A DNA stretch of 64,000 nt from JBBSNV01 sp964458605 (GCA_964458605.1 CAYWLS010000020.1:15688-79687), one strand, 5' to 3'. Positions 16,636 to 28,055 are shown, counted from the first letter of the stretch. Numbers and translations are program-made. The notes: generated by a model not told the origin, from the sequence alone.

Positions 16636-18473
16636 ATGCTCAAGCGAAATCGCTTTCTCGTCGAGATCCTGACCGCTGTCGGCCTGATCCTCGCCCCCTT
16701 CATCCTGCCCCATCTGGGCTTCGCGCCGAACACCGTCAACCGCATCCTGGTATGGGGTCTGTTCGGCATCGGCTTCGACATCCTGTTCGGCTATACCGGG
16801 CTGCTGTCGTTCGGCCAGTCGGCGTTCTACGGCACCGGCGGCTTCGTGGCCGCCTACCTGCTGACCAAGGCCGGCTTTCCACACGTCTTCCTGGCGCTGC
16901 TGATCGGCATGGTGGCCGCCGCGGTGGTCGGCTACCTGATCGGCCTGATCGCGCTGCGCCGCACCGGGATCTATTTCGCCATGATCACCGTGGCGATCGC
17001 CGAGGTATTCTTCTTCGTCGAGTTCAACCCGCTGTCGCACTGGACCGGCGGCGAGAATGGCCTGCCTGGCGTTCCCACTCCCAGGATCGACATCGGCTCG
17101 TTCCACTACGCATTCACCAACGGCTGGTCGCTCTATATCTTCCTGGCGGTGTGCTATTTCGTCGGCATCGTGCTGGCCCTGCGCATCGTGCGCTCGCCGG
17201 TCGGAGCCGTGTTCAGCGCCATCCGCGACAACCCGCTGCGCGCCGCCGCCGTCGGCCACAACATCCACGGCTACAAGCTGGCGGCCTTCGTCATCGCCGC
17301 CGCCTATGCCGGCTTCGCCGGCGGGTTGCTGGGCGTGCTGCAGGCCTTCATGCCGCCCGACGCCTTCATGTTCGACACCTCCGGCCAGTTGGTCATGCAG
17401 ACCGCGATCGGCGGCACCGGCACCCTGTTCGGGCCGCTGCTGGGCGCGGCGGTGTGGCTGTTCCTGCAGGACGCCCTGCAGAGCACCCTGAACCTGGGCG
17501 CCGCCTGGAAGCTGGTGCTGGGCCTGGTGTTCGTGTTCCTGGTGCTGTTCCTGCGGCGCGGCATCATCGGCGGCATCGTCGATCTCTACCGGCTGGCGAC
17601 CGGCAAGCGCGCCGTCGAAGTCGATCCCGATCAGTCGACCGACGTATTGCCGGACGCCGCCAGCCAGGTTGCCGCGGTCGAGGCGGTGCTGCACGAGCCC
17701 GAGCGGCCGCGCGATCCCGACGCCCCGCCGATCCTGCGCGCGCGCGGCCTGACCAAGCGCTATGGCGGCCTGCTGGCCAACAGCGACATCGATTTCGAGG
17801 TCCACCAGGGCGAGTTGCGCGGCATCATCGGTCCCAATGGCGCCGGCAAGTCGACCTTCTTCAAGATGCTGACCTGCGAGGTGCCACCCACTTCCGGCAC
17901 CATCGAGTTCGAAGGCCGCGACATCACCGGCATGGGCGTCACGGATGTCTGCCAGCTCGGCCTGACCAAGAGCTACCAGGTCAACCAGCTGTTCCTGCGC
18001 CTGACCGTGACCGAGAACCTCAACGTGGCGGCGCTGGCGGCGCTGCGCGGCAAGTTCAGGCTCGATATGTTCCGCAACACCGCCAAGATCCCCGGCCTGC
18101 GCCAGCGAGTCGAGCAGACCATGGCGCTGGTCAATTTGACTTCGTTCGCCGACACGCCAGTTTCCGCGCTGACCTATGGCGAGAAGCGGCGGCTGGAGAT
18201 CGGCCTGGCCCTGGCCTCCCAGCCCCGCCTGCTGCTGCTCGACGAGCCGCTGGCCGGCATGAGCCCGCGCGAACGCGCCGAAACGGTCAAGCTGTTGAAG
18301 TCGATCAGCCGCAACCGCACCATGATTATCATCGATCACGACATGGACGCCCTGTTCGAACTGGCCGAGCGCGTCACCGTGCTGCAGGAGGGCCGCGTGT
18401 TGGTCGAAGGCACGCCCGAGGAGATCAAGGTCAATCCCACCGTCCAGGAAGCCTATCTGGGGGGAGTGATCGA

Positions 18474-18477
<4 letters not shown>
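16636..18477 (+). CDS. fused LivM-like permease and LivG-like ATPase
   Basis: A 613-residue fusion. Residues 1 to about 320 are a LivM-type permease (NRILVWGLFGIGFDILFGYTG, RRTGIYFAMITVAIAE, TAIGGTGTLFGPLLGAA). After a charged, Pro-rich linker, residues 365-613 are a LivG-type ABC ATPase: Walker A GPNGAGKST starting near residue 399, signature ALTYGEKRRLEIG, Walker B LLLLDEP, and an H-loop IIDHD. Fusion of these two subunits is known in this family. The upstream GTG at 16633 would add only one residue. The gene overlaps the following LivF gene by four bases (ATGA). Confidence 0.93.
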
Positions 18478-19172
<695 letters not shown>

Positions 19173-19371
19173 GGCAAAGGCCCCCAAGCCGGCGTCCGAG
19201 CCGGCGTCCAAGCCTGGGCCTGGCGCCGACGCTGGCCAAGCGGCCGCGACCGGTTATACTCGGCGGCCCGATCCGGCCGGATCGCTCCCGAGTTCGTAGC
19301 CGCCGATGACCGCCCGCCGCGTCGCCAGCAAATCCATCTCTACCGGCAACGGTTCCGCCAAGGGACCCCGC

Positions 19372-20124
19372 ATGGCCTTCGTCGCCGCCCGCACCCCGGA
19401 GGCGCAAAAGGCGCTGCGTTCGTTGCAGGCGCGTTACGCCGCCGCGACGCCGCGCAGCGCCGACGTGATCGTCGCGCTGGGCGGCGACGGCTTCATGCTG
19501 CGCGCCCTGCACCGCTACCGCCGCCTGGGCAAGCCGATCTATGGCATGAACCGCGGCACGGTCGGCTTCCTGATGAACGCCTACGAGCCGGCCGGCCTGT
19601 CGCGGCGCCTGGCGGAGGCGGTGCCGATCGTGCTGCATCCGCTGCGCATGGTGGCGACCACGGTGACCGGCAAGAAGGTCGAGGGCCTGGCGATCAACGA
19701 GGTGTCGCTGCTGCGCGAGACCCGGCAGACCGCCAAGATCGCCATCGCGGTCGATGGCAAGCGAAGGCTCGAGGAATTGGTGTGCGACGGCGTCATGGTG
19801 GCGACCGCCGCCGGCTCGACTGCCTACAACCTGTCGGCCTATGGGCCGATCCTGCCGCTGGGCTCCAGCCTGCTGGCGCTGACGCCAATCTCCGCCTTCC
19901 GCCCGCGGCGCTGGCGCGGCGCGCTGCTGCCGCAGACCGCCAAGGTCACCTTCACCGTGCTGGAGCCGGCCTTGCGCAAGGTCGCCGCCGTGGCCGACGA
20001 CATGGAAGTGCGCGACGTGGTCACCGTCGAGGTCACCGAGGCGCGCGAGGAATCGATCACCCTGCTGTTCGATCCCGAACACAATCTGGAAGAGCGCATC
20101 CTGCGCGAACAATTCACGCCGTGA
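19372..20124 (+). CDS. nadK: NAD kinase
   Basis: A 250-residue NAD kinase that phosphorylates NAD to NADP. Seen: the catalytic GGDG motif in VALGGDGFMLRAL, RGTVGFLMN, the substrate-binding INEVSLLRE and the glycine-rich MVATAAGSTAYNLSAYGPILPL. I chose the ATG at 19372, since AAGGGA lies six bases upstream and MAFVAARTPEAQ is the usual family start; the ATG at 19306 would add 22 Ser/Thr/Lys-rich residues. The stop overlaps the next gene's GTG start (GTGA). Confidence 0.92.
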   Translation: MAFVAARTPEAQKALRSLQARYAAATPRSADVIVALGGDGFMLRALHRYRRLGKPIYGMNRGTVGFLMNAYEPAGLSRRLAEAVPIVLHPLRMVATTVTGKKVEGLAINEVSLLRETRQTAKIAIAVDGKRRLEELVCDGVMVATAAGSTAYNLSAYGPILPLGSSLLALTPISAFRPRRWRGALLPQTAKVTFTVLEPALRKVAAVADDMEVRDVVTVEVTEAREESITLLFDPEHNLEERILREQFTP

Positions 20125-21218
20125 CGCTGCCGGCCGGCGGACCCGCACAAGGCGTCAGCTCGCCCGGCTTCGCGCCGCGACCGCCGCTGCGCAAGGTGGC
20201 GCTGGCGCTGGCCATCGGTACCGGCGGCGGGCTGGTCTGCTTCCTGCTGCACATGCCGCTGGCCTGGATGATGGGCGCGGCTCTGGCCACCAGCGCCGCC
20301 GCCTTCGCGGGCGCGCCGATCCGCATGGAGCCCAGGCTGCGGCAGTTGATGCTGATCGTGCTGGGCGTGCTGCTGGGCAGTTCGTTCCATCCCGGCCTGC
20401 TGTCCCATATCGGCGACTGGAGCATCAGCCTGGCCGTGCTGATGGGACTGACCTTCTTCAGCGCCGGCAGCGTGTTCACCTTCTATCGCCGGGCGGGGCG
20501 CTACGACCGCACCACCGCCTTCTTCGCCTCGGTGCCGGGCGGATTGGGCGAGATGACCGCAACCGGCGGTGCCATGGGCGGCGACGAACGCATCATCGCC
20601 ATCTCGCACGCGGTGCGCATCATCTCGGTCGTGCTGACCATCCCGGTGTGGTTCCGGCTGACCGGCAGCATCTCGCGCAGCGCCACCGCCGGCATCTATT
20701 TCGCCGATCTCGAACTGCTCGATATCGGCGTGATGGCAAGCATGGGGCTGGCCGGCGCCGTGCTCGGCACCTTGCTGCGGCTGCCCGCCGCCCTGCTGGT
20801 CGGCTCGATGATCGTCAGCGCGGCGGCCCATCTGGGCGGGCTGACCCAGGCGCGCCCGTCGGTGGAAATGGTGGCGGCCGCCCAGGTGGTGATCGGCACC
20901 GGGATCGGCTGCCGCTTCATCGGCGCCTCCGGCCATCTGGTGATGCGCGCCATGCGATTTGCGGTGGCGGGCGGGCTGGTCAGCGTTGCCTCGGCGGTCG
21001 GCTTCGCGTTGTTCGCCCATCTGATCGCCACCGACCTGCCGTTCTACGGCCTGCTGCTGGCCTATTCGCCCGGCGGCGTCGCGGAGATGAGCCTGATCGC
21101 CCTGTCGCTGGGCATCGACGTCGCCATGGTGGCGACGCATCACCTGTTCCGGCTGTTTTTCGTGCTGATCAGCGCGCCGCAGATGTTCCGCCTGTGGCGA
21201 CGCCTGGGTTCCCGATAG
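20121..21218 (+). CDS. AbrB family membrane protein (duplicated transporter-like)
   Basis: A 365-residue, very hydrophobic protein of the family Pfam calls AbrB (PF05145, also annotated as ammonia monooxygenase), despite the name a membrane protein. Two homologous halves are visible: GGGLVCFLLHMPLAWMMGAAL in the first and GAVLGTLLRLPAALLVGSMI in the second, each followed by a segment like VLGVLLGSSF or VIGTGIGCRF. SVPGGLGEMTATG and YSPGGVAEMSLIAL are the two copies of the conserved PGG-x-x-E-M motif. The substrate is unknown. The GTG start overlaps the nadK stop by four bases. It converges on the SDR gene with one base between stops. Confidence 0.85.
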   Translation: MTLPAGGPAQGVSSPGFAPRPPLRKVALALAIGTGGGLVCFLLHMPLAWMMGAALATSAAAFAGAPIRMEPRLRQLMLIVLGVLLGSSFHPGLLSHIGDWSISLAVLMGLTFFSAGSVFTFYRRAGRYDRTTAFFASVPGGLGEMTATGGAMGGDERIIAISHAVRIISVVLTIPVWFRLTGSISRSATAGIYFADLELLDIGVMASMGLAGAVLGTLLRLPAALLVGSMIVSAAAHLGGLTQARPSVEMVAAAQVVIGTGIGCRFIGASGHLVMRAMRFAVAGGLVSVASAVGFALFAHLIATDLPFYGLLLAYSPGGVAEMSLIALSLGIDVAMVATHHLFRLFFVLISAPQMFRLWRRLGSR

Positions 21219-21219
21219 A

Positions 21220-22017
21220 TCAGGCCCGCACCGTGAGCGCGCCGTCGACCACCAGCAGGTGGCCGTTGACGTAGCTTGATTCGTCGCTGGCCAGGAACAG
21301 CGCGGCATTGGCCACGTCCCAGGCCGTACCCATTTTGCCGGTCGGGCACAACCGGTCGCGGGTCTGGATCATCTTCTCGTAATCGCCCTGCGAATAGGCG
21401 GCGCTGAGGGGCGCGATCATCGGCGTGTTCATCAGCCCGGGCAGGATGGCGTTGCAGCGGATACCCTTGTCGGCATATTGCGAGGCCACGGCCTGGGTCA
21501 GGCTGTTGACCCCGCCCTTGGAGGCATTGTAGGCGACATAGGCGATGCCCTTGGGCGTGCGGATCCCGGCCACCGAGGAGACGTTGACGATCGAGCCGCT
21601 CTTTTGCTTCTCCATCGCCGGCAGCACGTATTTGCAGGTCAGGAAGAAGCTCTTGAGGTTGACGTCGAGCACCAGATCCCAGTCCTCCTCGCCGAGCTCG
21701 ACCGGACCGCCCATGCGGGCGATGCCGACATTGTTGTGCAGCACGTCGATGCGGCCATGGGCCGACAGGCAGGTCTCGACCATGCGCTGAACGTCGGCCG
21801 CCACCGCCACGTTGGCGACGTGGGCCTGGGCGGTGCCGCCCTCGCCTTTGATCATGTCGACCGTCTCCTGCGCCGCCTTGGCGTTGAGATCGACGCACCA
21901 TACCTTGGCGCCCTCGCGGGCGAAGGTCACCGCCGTCGCTTTGCCGTTGCCCCAGCCCGGCCCCGACGAGCCGGCGCCCACCACGATCGCCACCCGGTCC
22001 TTCAACCGATCACCCAT
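21220..22017 (-). CDS. short-chain dehydrogenase/reductase
   Basis: A 265-residue SDR enzyme. The cofactor loop is VVGAGSSGPGWGNGKATA, a lengthened version of the TGxxxGxG motif; NNVG, the catalytic Ser in VNVSSVAG, and Y-x-x-x-K in YVAYNASKGG follow. The C-terminus SYVNGHLLVVDGALTV is typical of the FabG-like group. It oxidises an alcohol or reduces a ketone with NAD(P). GGGAGGAAG precedes the ATG. It follows the acyl-CoA synthetase on the same strand, so the two probably act in one fatty- or aromatic-acid pathway. Confidence 0.92.
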   Translation of the reverse strand: MGDRLKDRVAIVVGAGSSGPGWGNGKATAVTFAREGAKVWCVDLNAKAAQETVDMIKGEGGTAQAHVANVAVAADVQRMVETCLSAHGRIDVLHNNVGIARMGGPVELGEEDWDLVLDVNLKSFFLTCKYVLPAMEKQKSGSIVNVSSVAGIRTPKGIAYVAYNASKGGVNSLTQAVASQYADKGIRCNAILPGLMNTPMIAPLSAAYSQGDYEKMIQTRDRLCPTGKMGTAWDVANAALFLASDESSYVNGHLLVVDGALTVRA

Positions 22018-22073
22018 CGCACTTCCTCCCGCTGTTGGCGCCGCCACTGCGGGCGGCTTGTCGTCGGCGCCGC

Positions 22074-23594
22074 CTAGAGCAGCTTGCGCAATTCGGTCTT
22101 CAGCACCTTGCCGTAGTTGTTCTTGGGCAGGCTGTCGGCGAAGCGATAGTCCTTGGGCCGCTTGAAGCGGGCGATATTGTCCAGGCACAGCGCGTCGAGT
22201 TCCGCCGCACTGACGCTCTTGCCCGCGTCGGTCACCACGAAGGCCACCACCTCCTCGCCCCATTCCGGATGCGGCCGGCCCACCACCGAGACTTCCGCCA
22301 CCGCAGGATGGCGCAGCAGCACTTCCTCGATCTCGCGCGGATAGATGTTGGTGCCGCCGGAGATGATCATGTCCTTGGAGCGGTCTTTCAGGGTCAAAAA
22401 GCCTTCGGCATCGAACGCGCCCATGTCGCCGGTGAACAGCCAGCCGTCGCGCAGCGCCTTGGCGGTGGCCTCTGGATTGTCCCAGTAGCCGTCCATCGTC
22501 ACATCGCCCTTGACCGTGATCTCGCCGATCTCGCCCGTCGGCAGCTTGTTGCCCTCGGCATCGGTGACGCGCACCTCGAGACAGCATTGGGGAATGCCAA
22601 CCGATGCCAGGTGCGCCTCGTAGCGCGGATGGTTCTTTTCGGCGTGCTGGGCCTTGGTCAGCGAGGTGATGGTCATCGGGCTCTCGCCCTGACCGTAGAT
22701 CTGGGCGAACACGTTGCCGAACTGCGCCATGGCCTGCTTGATGTCGGCCACATACATCGGTCCGCCGCCATAGACGATGGTGTGGAAAGCCCCCGGCTTG
22801 ATCTCGGCGCCGGCCGGATGGTCGATCAGGCGCTTGACCATGGTGGGCGCCAGGAACATCGACACGCCGCGCCAATGGTTGCAAAGCTCGACCGCCTCGT
22901 CGATCCGGTAGTGGCCGCTTTCCGGCACGATCTGCACCCCGGCCCGCGCCAGGGCGGCGAAATTGTACATGCCCGAGCCATGGCTCATCGGCGCGGCATG
23001 CATCAGCGCTGCGCCCCAGGGCAACTCGTCGACCGACGCAAAATAGGTCATGGTCATGTTGAGCAGGCTGCGCTGCGACAGGGTCGCGCCTTTGGGCCGC
23101 CCCGTCGTGCCCGACGTGTAGAAGATCCAGGCCGGATCGGTCGGCCGCCGTGGCTCCAGGCCGATCGGATCGCCGATCGACAGACGGCGATACTCCCTGG
23201 CGCCGGCAACGATCACGGCCTTGACCTCGGGCACCTCCTTGCGCGCGGCTTCCAGCGTCTCCGCCAGGTCGGGGGTCGCGAAACAGAGCTTGGCCCCGGA
23301 GTTCTGCAGGATGAAGGCGAACTCGCGCGGATGCAGCTTGGCGTTCATCGGCACCGCCACCAGACCGGCATGCCAGATTGCGTACATCGCCTCCAGCGCC
23401 TCGGGACAGTTGGTCATGGCCACGCCGACGCGGTCGCCCGGCATCAGGCCGAACTGGTTGCGCAAGCCGCAAGCCATGAACGAGACCTGGCGCAACAGGC
23501 TGCGATAGGTGTGCCGCACCGCCTTGCCGTGCGCCACGGCCGGATTGTCCGGGCAAACCAACGCCGCCCGCTGCAGCAATTGCAGGATGTTCAT
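22074..23594 (-). CDS. AMP-forming acyl-CoA synthetase (ANL superfamily)
   Basis: A 506-residue adenylate-forming enzyme that activates a carboxylic acid to its CoA thioester. Seen: the P-loop IFYTSGTTGRPKGATLSQRS near residue 160, the A5 region YGQGES, TGDMGAFDAEGFL (A7), LKDRSKDMIISGGTNIYPREIEE (A8) and the catalytic lysine region KNNYGKVLKTEL (A10). The ligand is not predictable; the pocket sequence resembles medium-chain or aromatic acid CoA ligases. It is the first gene of the pair with the SDR. Confidence 0.9.
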   Translation of the reverse strand: MNILQLLQRAALVCPDNPAVAHGKAVRHTYRSLLRQVSFMACGLRNQFGLMPGDRVGVAMTNCPEALEAMYAIWHAGLVAVPMNAKLHPREFAFILQNSGAKLCFATPDLAETLEAARKEVPEVKAVIVAGAREYRRLSIGDPIGLEPRRPTDPAWIFYTSGTTGRPKGATLSQRSLLNMTMTYFASVDELPWGAALMHAAPMSHGSGMYNFAALARAGVQIVPESGHYRIDEAVELCNHWRGVSMFLAPTMVKRLIDHPAGAEIKPGAFHTIVYGGGPMYVADIKQAMAQFGNVFAQIYGQGESPMTITSLTKAQHAEKNHPRYEAHLASVGIPQCCLEVRVTDAEGNKLPTGEIGEITVKGDVTMDGYWDNPEATAKALRDGWLFTGDMGAFDAEGFLTLKDRSKDMIISGGTNIYPREIEEVLLRHPAVAEVSVVGRPHPEWGEEVVAFVVTDAGKSVSAAELDALCLDNIARFKRPKDYRFADSLPKNNYGKVLKTELRKLL

Positions 23595-23679
23595 TGTCGT
23601 CCTCCCGCACGCATTGTGGCGCGGGGAGCGGGCTCAAGGCAATCGCTCCAGCGGACGTTTCACCTAACGGAAAGCGGGC

Positions 23680-24027
23680 CTATTGATAGGGGCGCGACAG
23701 AAACGGCTGCGGCTGGTCCGAGCGATAGCGCTTGATCAGATCGTCGAGCCGCTGCTGCCGATCGGCGTCCTGGGATTGCTGGCGCGCCTGTTCCGCGGCG
23801 CGGCGGCGCACCTCGCCCTCCGCCAGGGCGCGTGCCGCATCGGCGGCGGCGCCTGACCGATTGTGCTGCTCCAGCAGACGTTGCCGATAATCGGCATCGT
23901 CGCGGCGCTTCTCCTGCATCGGCGTTTGCGCCGACACCACGGCGGCAACCATCACCACGGACAGGCCAATGGCGATGGCGACCAGTGCCAGCCCAACGAT
24001 GCCACGTTTCACGGCAAGCTCCTTCAT
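23680..24027 (-). CDS. small exported or membrane-anchored protein of unknown function
   Basis: A 115-residue protein that I do not recognise. Residues 8-32 form one hydrophobic segment (IVGLALVAIAIGLSVVMVAAVV) ending SAQTP, readable as a signal peptide or anchor. The rest is charged and Ala/Arg/Gln-rich (RRDDADYRQRLLEQHNR, EVRRRAAEQARQQSQDADRQ), likely an alpha-helical or coiled-coil rod, ending FLSRPYQ. It lies between the acyl-CoA synthetase and the aminotransferase on the same strand. Confidence 0.6.
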   Translation of the reverse strand: MKELAVKRGIVGLALVAIAIGLSVVMVAAVVSAQTPMQEKRRDDADYRQRLLEQHNRSGAAADAARALAEGEVRRRAAEQARQQSQDADRQQRLDDLIKRYRSDQPQPFLSRPYQ

Positions 24028-24079
24028 ACCCGCAATATGGATACGCAGGACGATTCCGCCAGTTCTCGGTCGGCCCGAT

Positions 24080-25426
24080 TTACCGCGCCGTCGCCGCGAC
24101 GGCGCGGTCGATGGCAGTGGCCAGCTTGTCGACCAGTTCGTCGAGCTGGGCTTCTTCGACGATGAAAGGCGGCGCCAGCAGCACATGGTCGCCCCGCGCG
24201 CCGTCGATCGTGCCGCCCATCGGATAGCAGATCAGCCCGCCCGCCATTGCCTGCTCCTTGATCCGGGCATTGAGCTTCAGCCCCGGCGCGAACGGTTCCT
24301 TGGTCAACCGGTCCCGCACCAGTTCCAGGCTCCAGAACAGCCCGCGACCGCGTATGTCGCCGACATGGGAGTGATTGCCGAAGCGCGCCCGCAACCGCTC
24401 TTCCAGTCCCTGCCCCAGCGTCCGTACACGCCCCAGCAGATTGCGCTCTCTGATCGCCGTCTGCACGGCCAACGCCCCGGCACAGGCGGCAGCGTGTCCC
24501 AGATAGGTATGGCCGTGCTGGAACGAGCCCGAGCCCTGTGCGATGGCGTCGTGGATTCGGCCGCTGGCCAGCATGGCGCCGATCGGCTGGTAGCCGGCGC
24601 CGAGCCCTTTGGCGATGCATACGATGTCGGGCACCACGCCTTCCTGCTCGCAGGCATAGAGCGTGCCGGTGCGGCCCATTCCGCACATCACCTCGTCGAG
24701 GATCAGCAACACCCCATAGCGATCGCAGATCTCGCGGATGCGCCGGAAATAGCCGGGCACTGGCGGCACCGACCCCAAAGTGGCGCCCGCCACCGGCTCG
24801 GCGATGAAGGCGATCACGCGCTCGGTTCCCAGCCGCTGAATCTCGCTTTCGAGCTCGTCGGCGACGCGCCGGCCGTACTGCTCGAGACTCTCCTGCTCGC
24901 GACGATCGCGATAGGCGTAGCACGGCGCGATGTGGCTGGCCTCGATCAGCAACGGCCGGTACGGCGCCTGACGCAGGACGTTGCCGCCCACGGCCAGCGC
25001 GCCCAGCGTGTTGCCATGATAGCTCTGTCGCCGGGCGATCAGGCGGCTGCGCTGCGGCTGGCCGATCTCGATGAAATATTGCCGCGCCAGCTTGAGCGCC
25101 GCCTCGATCGCTTCGGATCCGCCGCTGACGAAGAAGGCCTTGTCGATGCCGCCGTGGGTGCCACGCGGCGCGCCGGCGATCAGGGCATCGGCCAGCCGCT
25201 CCATCGGCTCGTTGCTGAAGAACGAGGTGTGAGCGAAAGGCAGGCGTTCGAGCTGGGCGGCAATGGCGTCGCTGACGCTGCGATCGGAGTGGCCCAGGCA
25301 GGACACCGCCGCCCCGCCGGACGCGTCGAGGTAGCGCTTGCCGGCGCTGTCGACGATATAGGCGCCCTCGCCGCGGACGGCGACCGGATAGGCCTGACGC
25401 GGGTTGCGGTGAAAGACATGGCTCAT
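24080..25426 (-). CDS. class III (omega) PLP-dependent aminotransferase
   Basis: A 448-residue fold-type I aminotransferase. Seen: the N-terminal GEGAYIVDSAGKRYLDASGGAAVSCLGHS, SGGSEAIEAALKLARQY, the PLP-binding ILDEVMCGMGRTG and the Schiff-base lysine in IAKGLGAGYQP. Related enzymes act on beta-alanine, putrescine or taurine-like amines with pyruvate or 2-oxoglutarate. The ATG at 25426 (MSHVFHRN) fits the family. It is divergent from an FAD amine oxidase, and the two may belong to one amine catabolic route. Confidence 0.92.
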   Translation of the reverse strand: MSHVFHRNPRQAYPVAVRGEGAYIVDSAGKRYLDASGGAAVSCLGHSDRSVSDAIAAQLERLPFAHTSFFSNEPMERLADALIAGAPRGTHGGIDKAFFVSGGSEAIEAALKLARQYFIEIGQPQRSRLIARRQSYHGNTLGALAVGGNVLRQAPYRPLLIEASHIAPCYAYRDRREQESLEQYGRRVADELESEIQRLGTERVIAFIAEPVAGATLGSVPPVPGYFRRIREICDRYGVLLILDEVMCGMGRTGTLYACEQEGVVPDIVCIAKGLGAGYQPIGAMLASGRIHDAIAQGSGSFQHGHTYLGHAAACAGALAVQTAIRERNLLGRVRTLGQGLEERLRARFGNHSHVGDIRGRGLFWSLELVRDRLTKEPFAPGLKLNARIKEQAMAGGLICYPMGGTIDGARGDHVLLAPPFIVEEAQLDELVDKLATAIDRAVAATAR

Positions 25427-25547
25427 GGGTGGATCATTCACCAGCCCGGCATAGGCGGCAAGGCGTCGGCCTGCCAAGCACCGGGTGAAAACCGGCCGTT
25501 CCACATGCTAAGGTGGCGGCGGTTCGTGCGTTGTATCGGGACGGGTC

Positions 25548-26681
25548 ATGGCCTTGGAACAAGCCGATTTTCTTATCATCGGCGCCGGTATCGCCGGCGC
25601 CTCGTGCGGATATTTCCTGGCGCGCGACGCCAAGGTGATCGTGCTGGAGCGCGAATCGCAGCCCGGCTACCACTCGACCGGGCGATCGGCGGCGCTTTTC
25701 AGCGAGACCTACGGCAATTTCGTGATCCGCGCGCTGACCGTGGCGAGCGGGCCGTTCTTCGATGCCCCGCCGCCGGGCTTCGCCGACCATCCGCTGGTCG
25801 GACCGCGCGGCACCATCATATTCGGCCATGAGGGCCAGCGCGCCAAACTGGACGCCATGTACCAGGAATGGCGCAAGCTGGTCGCAACGGTGCAGCGACT
25901 CGACCAGCAGCAGACCCTGGCAATCCACCCGCTGCTCGAACCCGACAGGCTGATCGGTTCGGTCTACGAACCGGATGCCAAGGACATCGACGTCCATGCC
26001 CTGCATCACGGCTTCCTGCGCGGACTGCGCGCCCATGGCGGCCGTGTGGTCAACGATGCCGAAGCGCGCAGCATCGCGCGGCAGAACGGCAAATGGCTGG
26101 TTCGGACCCCGACCGGGGACTTCGCCGCGCCCGTCCTGATCGATGCCGCCGGCGCCTGGTGCGACGAGATCGGCAAGCTGGCCGGCGCCCGGCCGATCGG
26201 CCTGGTGCCCAAGCGGCGCACCGCCTTCACCTTCAACGGCCCGGCCGACACCGACTACAATCACCTGCCGATGGCGCTGGACGCCGACGAGGAATTCTAC
26301 GTCAAGCCGGAGGTCGGCCAGTTCCTGGCCTCGCCGGCGGACGAGACGCCGATGGAGCCGTGCGACGTGCAGCCCGACGAATACGACATCGCCGAGGCCG
26401 TCGAGCAGATCGAGCAGAACACCAAGCTGCGCGTCAGGCGCATCAACAACAAATGGGCCGGGCTGCGCAGTTTCGTAGCCGACCGCTCGCCGGTGGTCGG
26501 CTTCGACGACAGGCTGGAGGATTTCTTCTGGCTGGCTGGCCAGGGCGGCTACGGCATCCAGACCGCACCGGCAATGGGCGAAGTGGCAGCGGCGCTGGCC
26601 CAGCGTCGCGACCTGCCGGCCTTGCCTGCCGAGCTGGGCGTGACCGCGGAGGCGCTTTCGCCCGTCCGACTGCGCGGCTAG
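25548..26681 (+). CDS. FAD-dependent oxidoreductase, glycine/D-amino acid oxidase family
   Basis: A 377-residue DAO-family flavoenzyme. FLIIGAGIAGASCGYFLA is the N-terminal dinucleotide-binding fold, VLERESQPGYHSTGRSAALFSETYG is the characteristic second segment, and the C-terminal LAGQGGYGIQTAPAMGEV is the FAD-binding GQGG block. It would oxidise a secondary or primary amine or amino acid. It is divergent from the class III aminotransferase gene, 121 bases apart. Confidence 0.92.
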   Translation: MALEQADFLIIGAGIAGASCGYFLARDAKVIVLERESQPGYHSTGRSAALFSETYGNFVIRALTVASGPFFDAPPPGFADHPLVGPRGTIIFGHEGQRAKLDAMYQEWRKLVATVQRLDQQQTLAIHPLLEPDRLIGSVYEPDAKDIDVHALHHGFLRGLRAHGGRVVNDAEARSIARQNGKWLVRTPTGDFAAPVLIDAAGAWCDEIGKLAGARPIGLVPKRRTAFTFNGPADTDYNHLPMALDADEEFYVKPEVGQFLASPADETPMEPCDVQPDEYDIAEAVEQIEQNTKLRVRRINNKWAGLRSFVADRSPVVGFDDRLEDFFWLAGQGGYGIQTAPAMGEVAAALAQRRDLPALPAELGVTAEALSPVRLRG

Positions 26682-26715
26682 AGCCGATCGGCCTGGCCGG
26701 AAAGAGCGAGCCCGC

Positions 26716-27249
26716 TCAGAGCGGCCGGCAACCCAGTGCCGCGTCGCCCGAACGGCCGAGATGCCCCATCAGCGGGCCGACCATGGCATTGACGATATCG
26801 CGCGGATCGGCCGGCAGGCCGACGCACATCGCTTCGCCCTGCCAGAACACCTGGCCGGTCGACTGATGGTAGAGCAGCAGCGAAACGTAGATGGCGTTGT
26901 CCTGGGCCTGCCCCGACCAGATCGACAAGCGCGAGGTGGCATTGCTGTAGCCGGGAATCGGTACCGCCGGAGTGGTCAGGCCGCGCCCATGCATCTCCAA
27001 ACGCATGGCATAGGAGCCGCCAGGCCCCTGCTCGAAGCCATGCTGGCGCAGCAAGGTGGTGATCGCCGCTCCGACCTGCTGGCTGGTTGCATCCGGGGAC
27101 AGCACCTCGGTTCTGATCCAGGCTGTCTGAGGGACGGAATAATATTGGGGCGAACGTGCCTCCCAGCGGCCGCCGGCTGTCTGCGCGACAGCCGGGGTCG
27201 CCAGGGCGACGCCCATCAGCAGACAAATCGCCCATGTCCTACCGCGCAT
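26716..27249 (-). CDS. secreted protein of unknown function
   Basis: A 177-residue protein with a clear signal peptide (MRGRTWAICLLMGVALATPAVAQT). The mature part contains SQQVGAAITTLLRQHGFEQG, a beta-rich middle and LLLYHQSTGQVFWQGEAMCVGLP, a layout that recalls lipoprotein-like DUF4136 proteins, but I cannot assign it firmly. There is no lipobox. Two TTGCAA-centred half-sites lie 48-74 bases upstream of the start. It converges on the FAD oxidase. Confidence 0.7.
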   Translation of the reverse strand: MRGRTWAICLLMGVALATPAVAQTAGGRWEARSPQYYSVPQTAWIRTEVLSPDATSQQVGAAITTLLRQHGFEQGPGGSYAMRLEMHGRGLTTPAVPIPGYSNATSRLSIWSGQAQDNAIYVSLLLYHQSTGQVFWQGEAMCVGLPADPRDIVNAMVGPLMGHLGRSGDAALGCRPL

Positions 27250-27296
27250 CGCTCCCCCGCAGCATCTGAGTGGCTGGCCGCGCTTTTTGCAGGATA

Positions 27297-27323
27297 TTTG
27301 CAATATTATCGACCAGTTGCAAA
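27297..27323 (-). promoter_or_regulatory. inverted repeat TTTGCAA-N13-TTGCAAA, operator candidate
   Basis: Two seven-base arms, each containing the palindrome TTGCAA, lie 20 bases apart centre to centre, i.e. on one helix face, in an AT-rich pocket of the gap between ureG and the secreted-protein gene. The spacing and location suit a dimeric regulator of that gene. No regulator gene is nearby, so this is only a pattern match. Confidence 0.3.
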
Positions 27324-27425
27324 TTGCCTTCACCCGCGCCCGGCCAGGAAAAAGTATAGGTCCCAGGCGCGGCGCCCTTTGTAAAACGTCACCGCTTCCG
27401 GCGCCAGATTCAAACGATGCAAGGG

Positions 27426-28051
<626 letters not shown>

Positions 28052-28055
<4 letters not shown>

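Noticed and set aside
22018..23637. Apparent in-frame extension of the SDR gene through the acyl-CoA synthetase region, suggesting a fusion
   Set aside because: The extra residues are the synthetase read in the wrong frame; the SDR has its own ATG and ribosome site at 22017.
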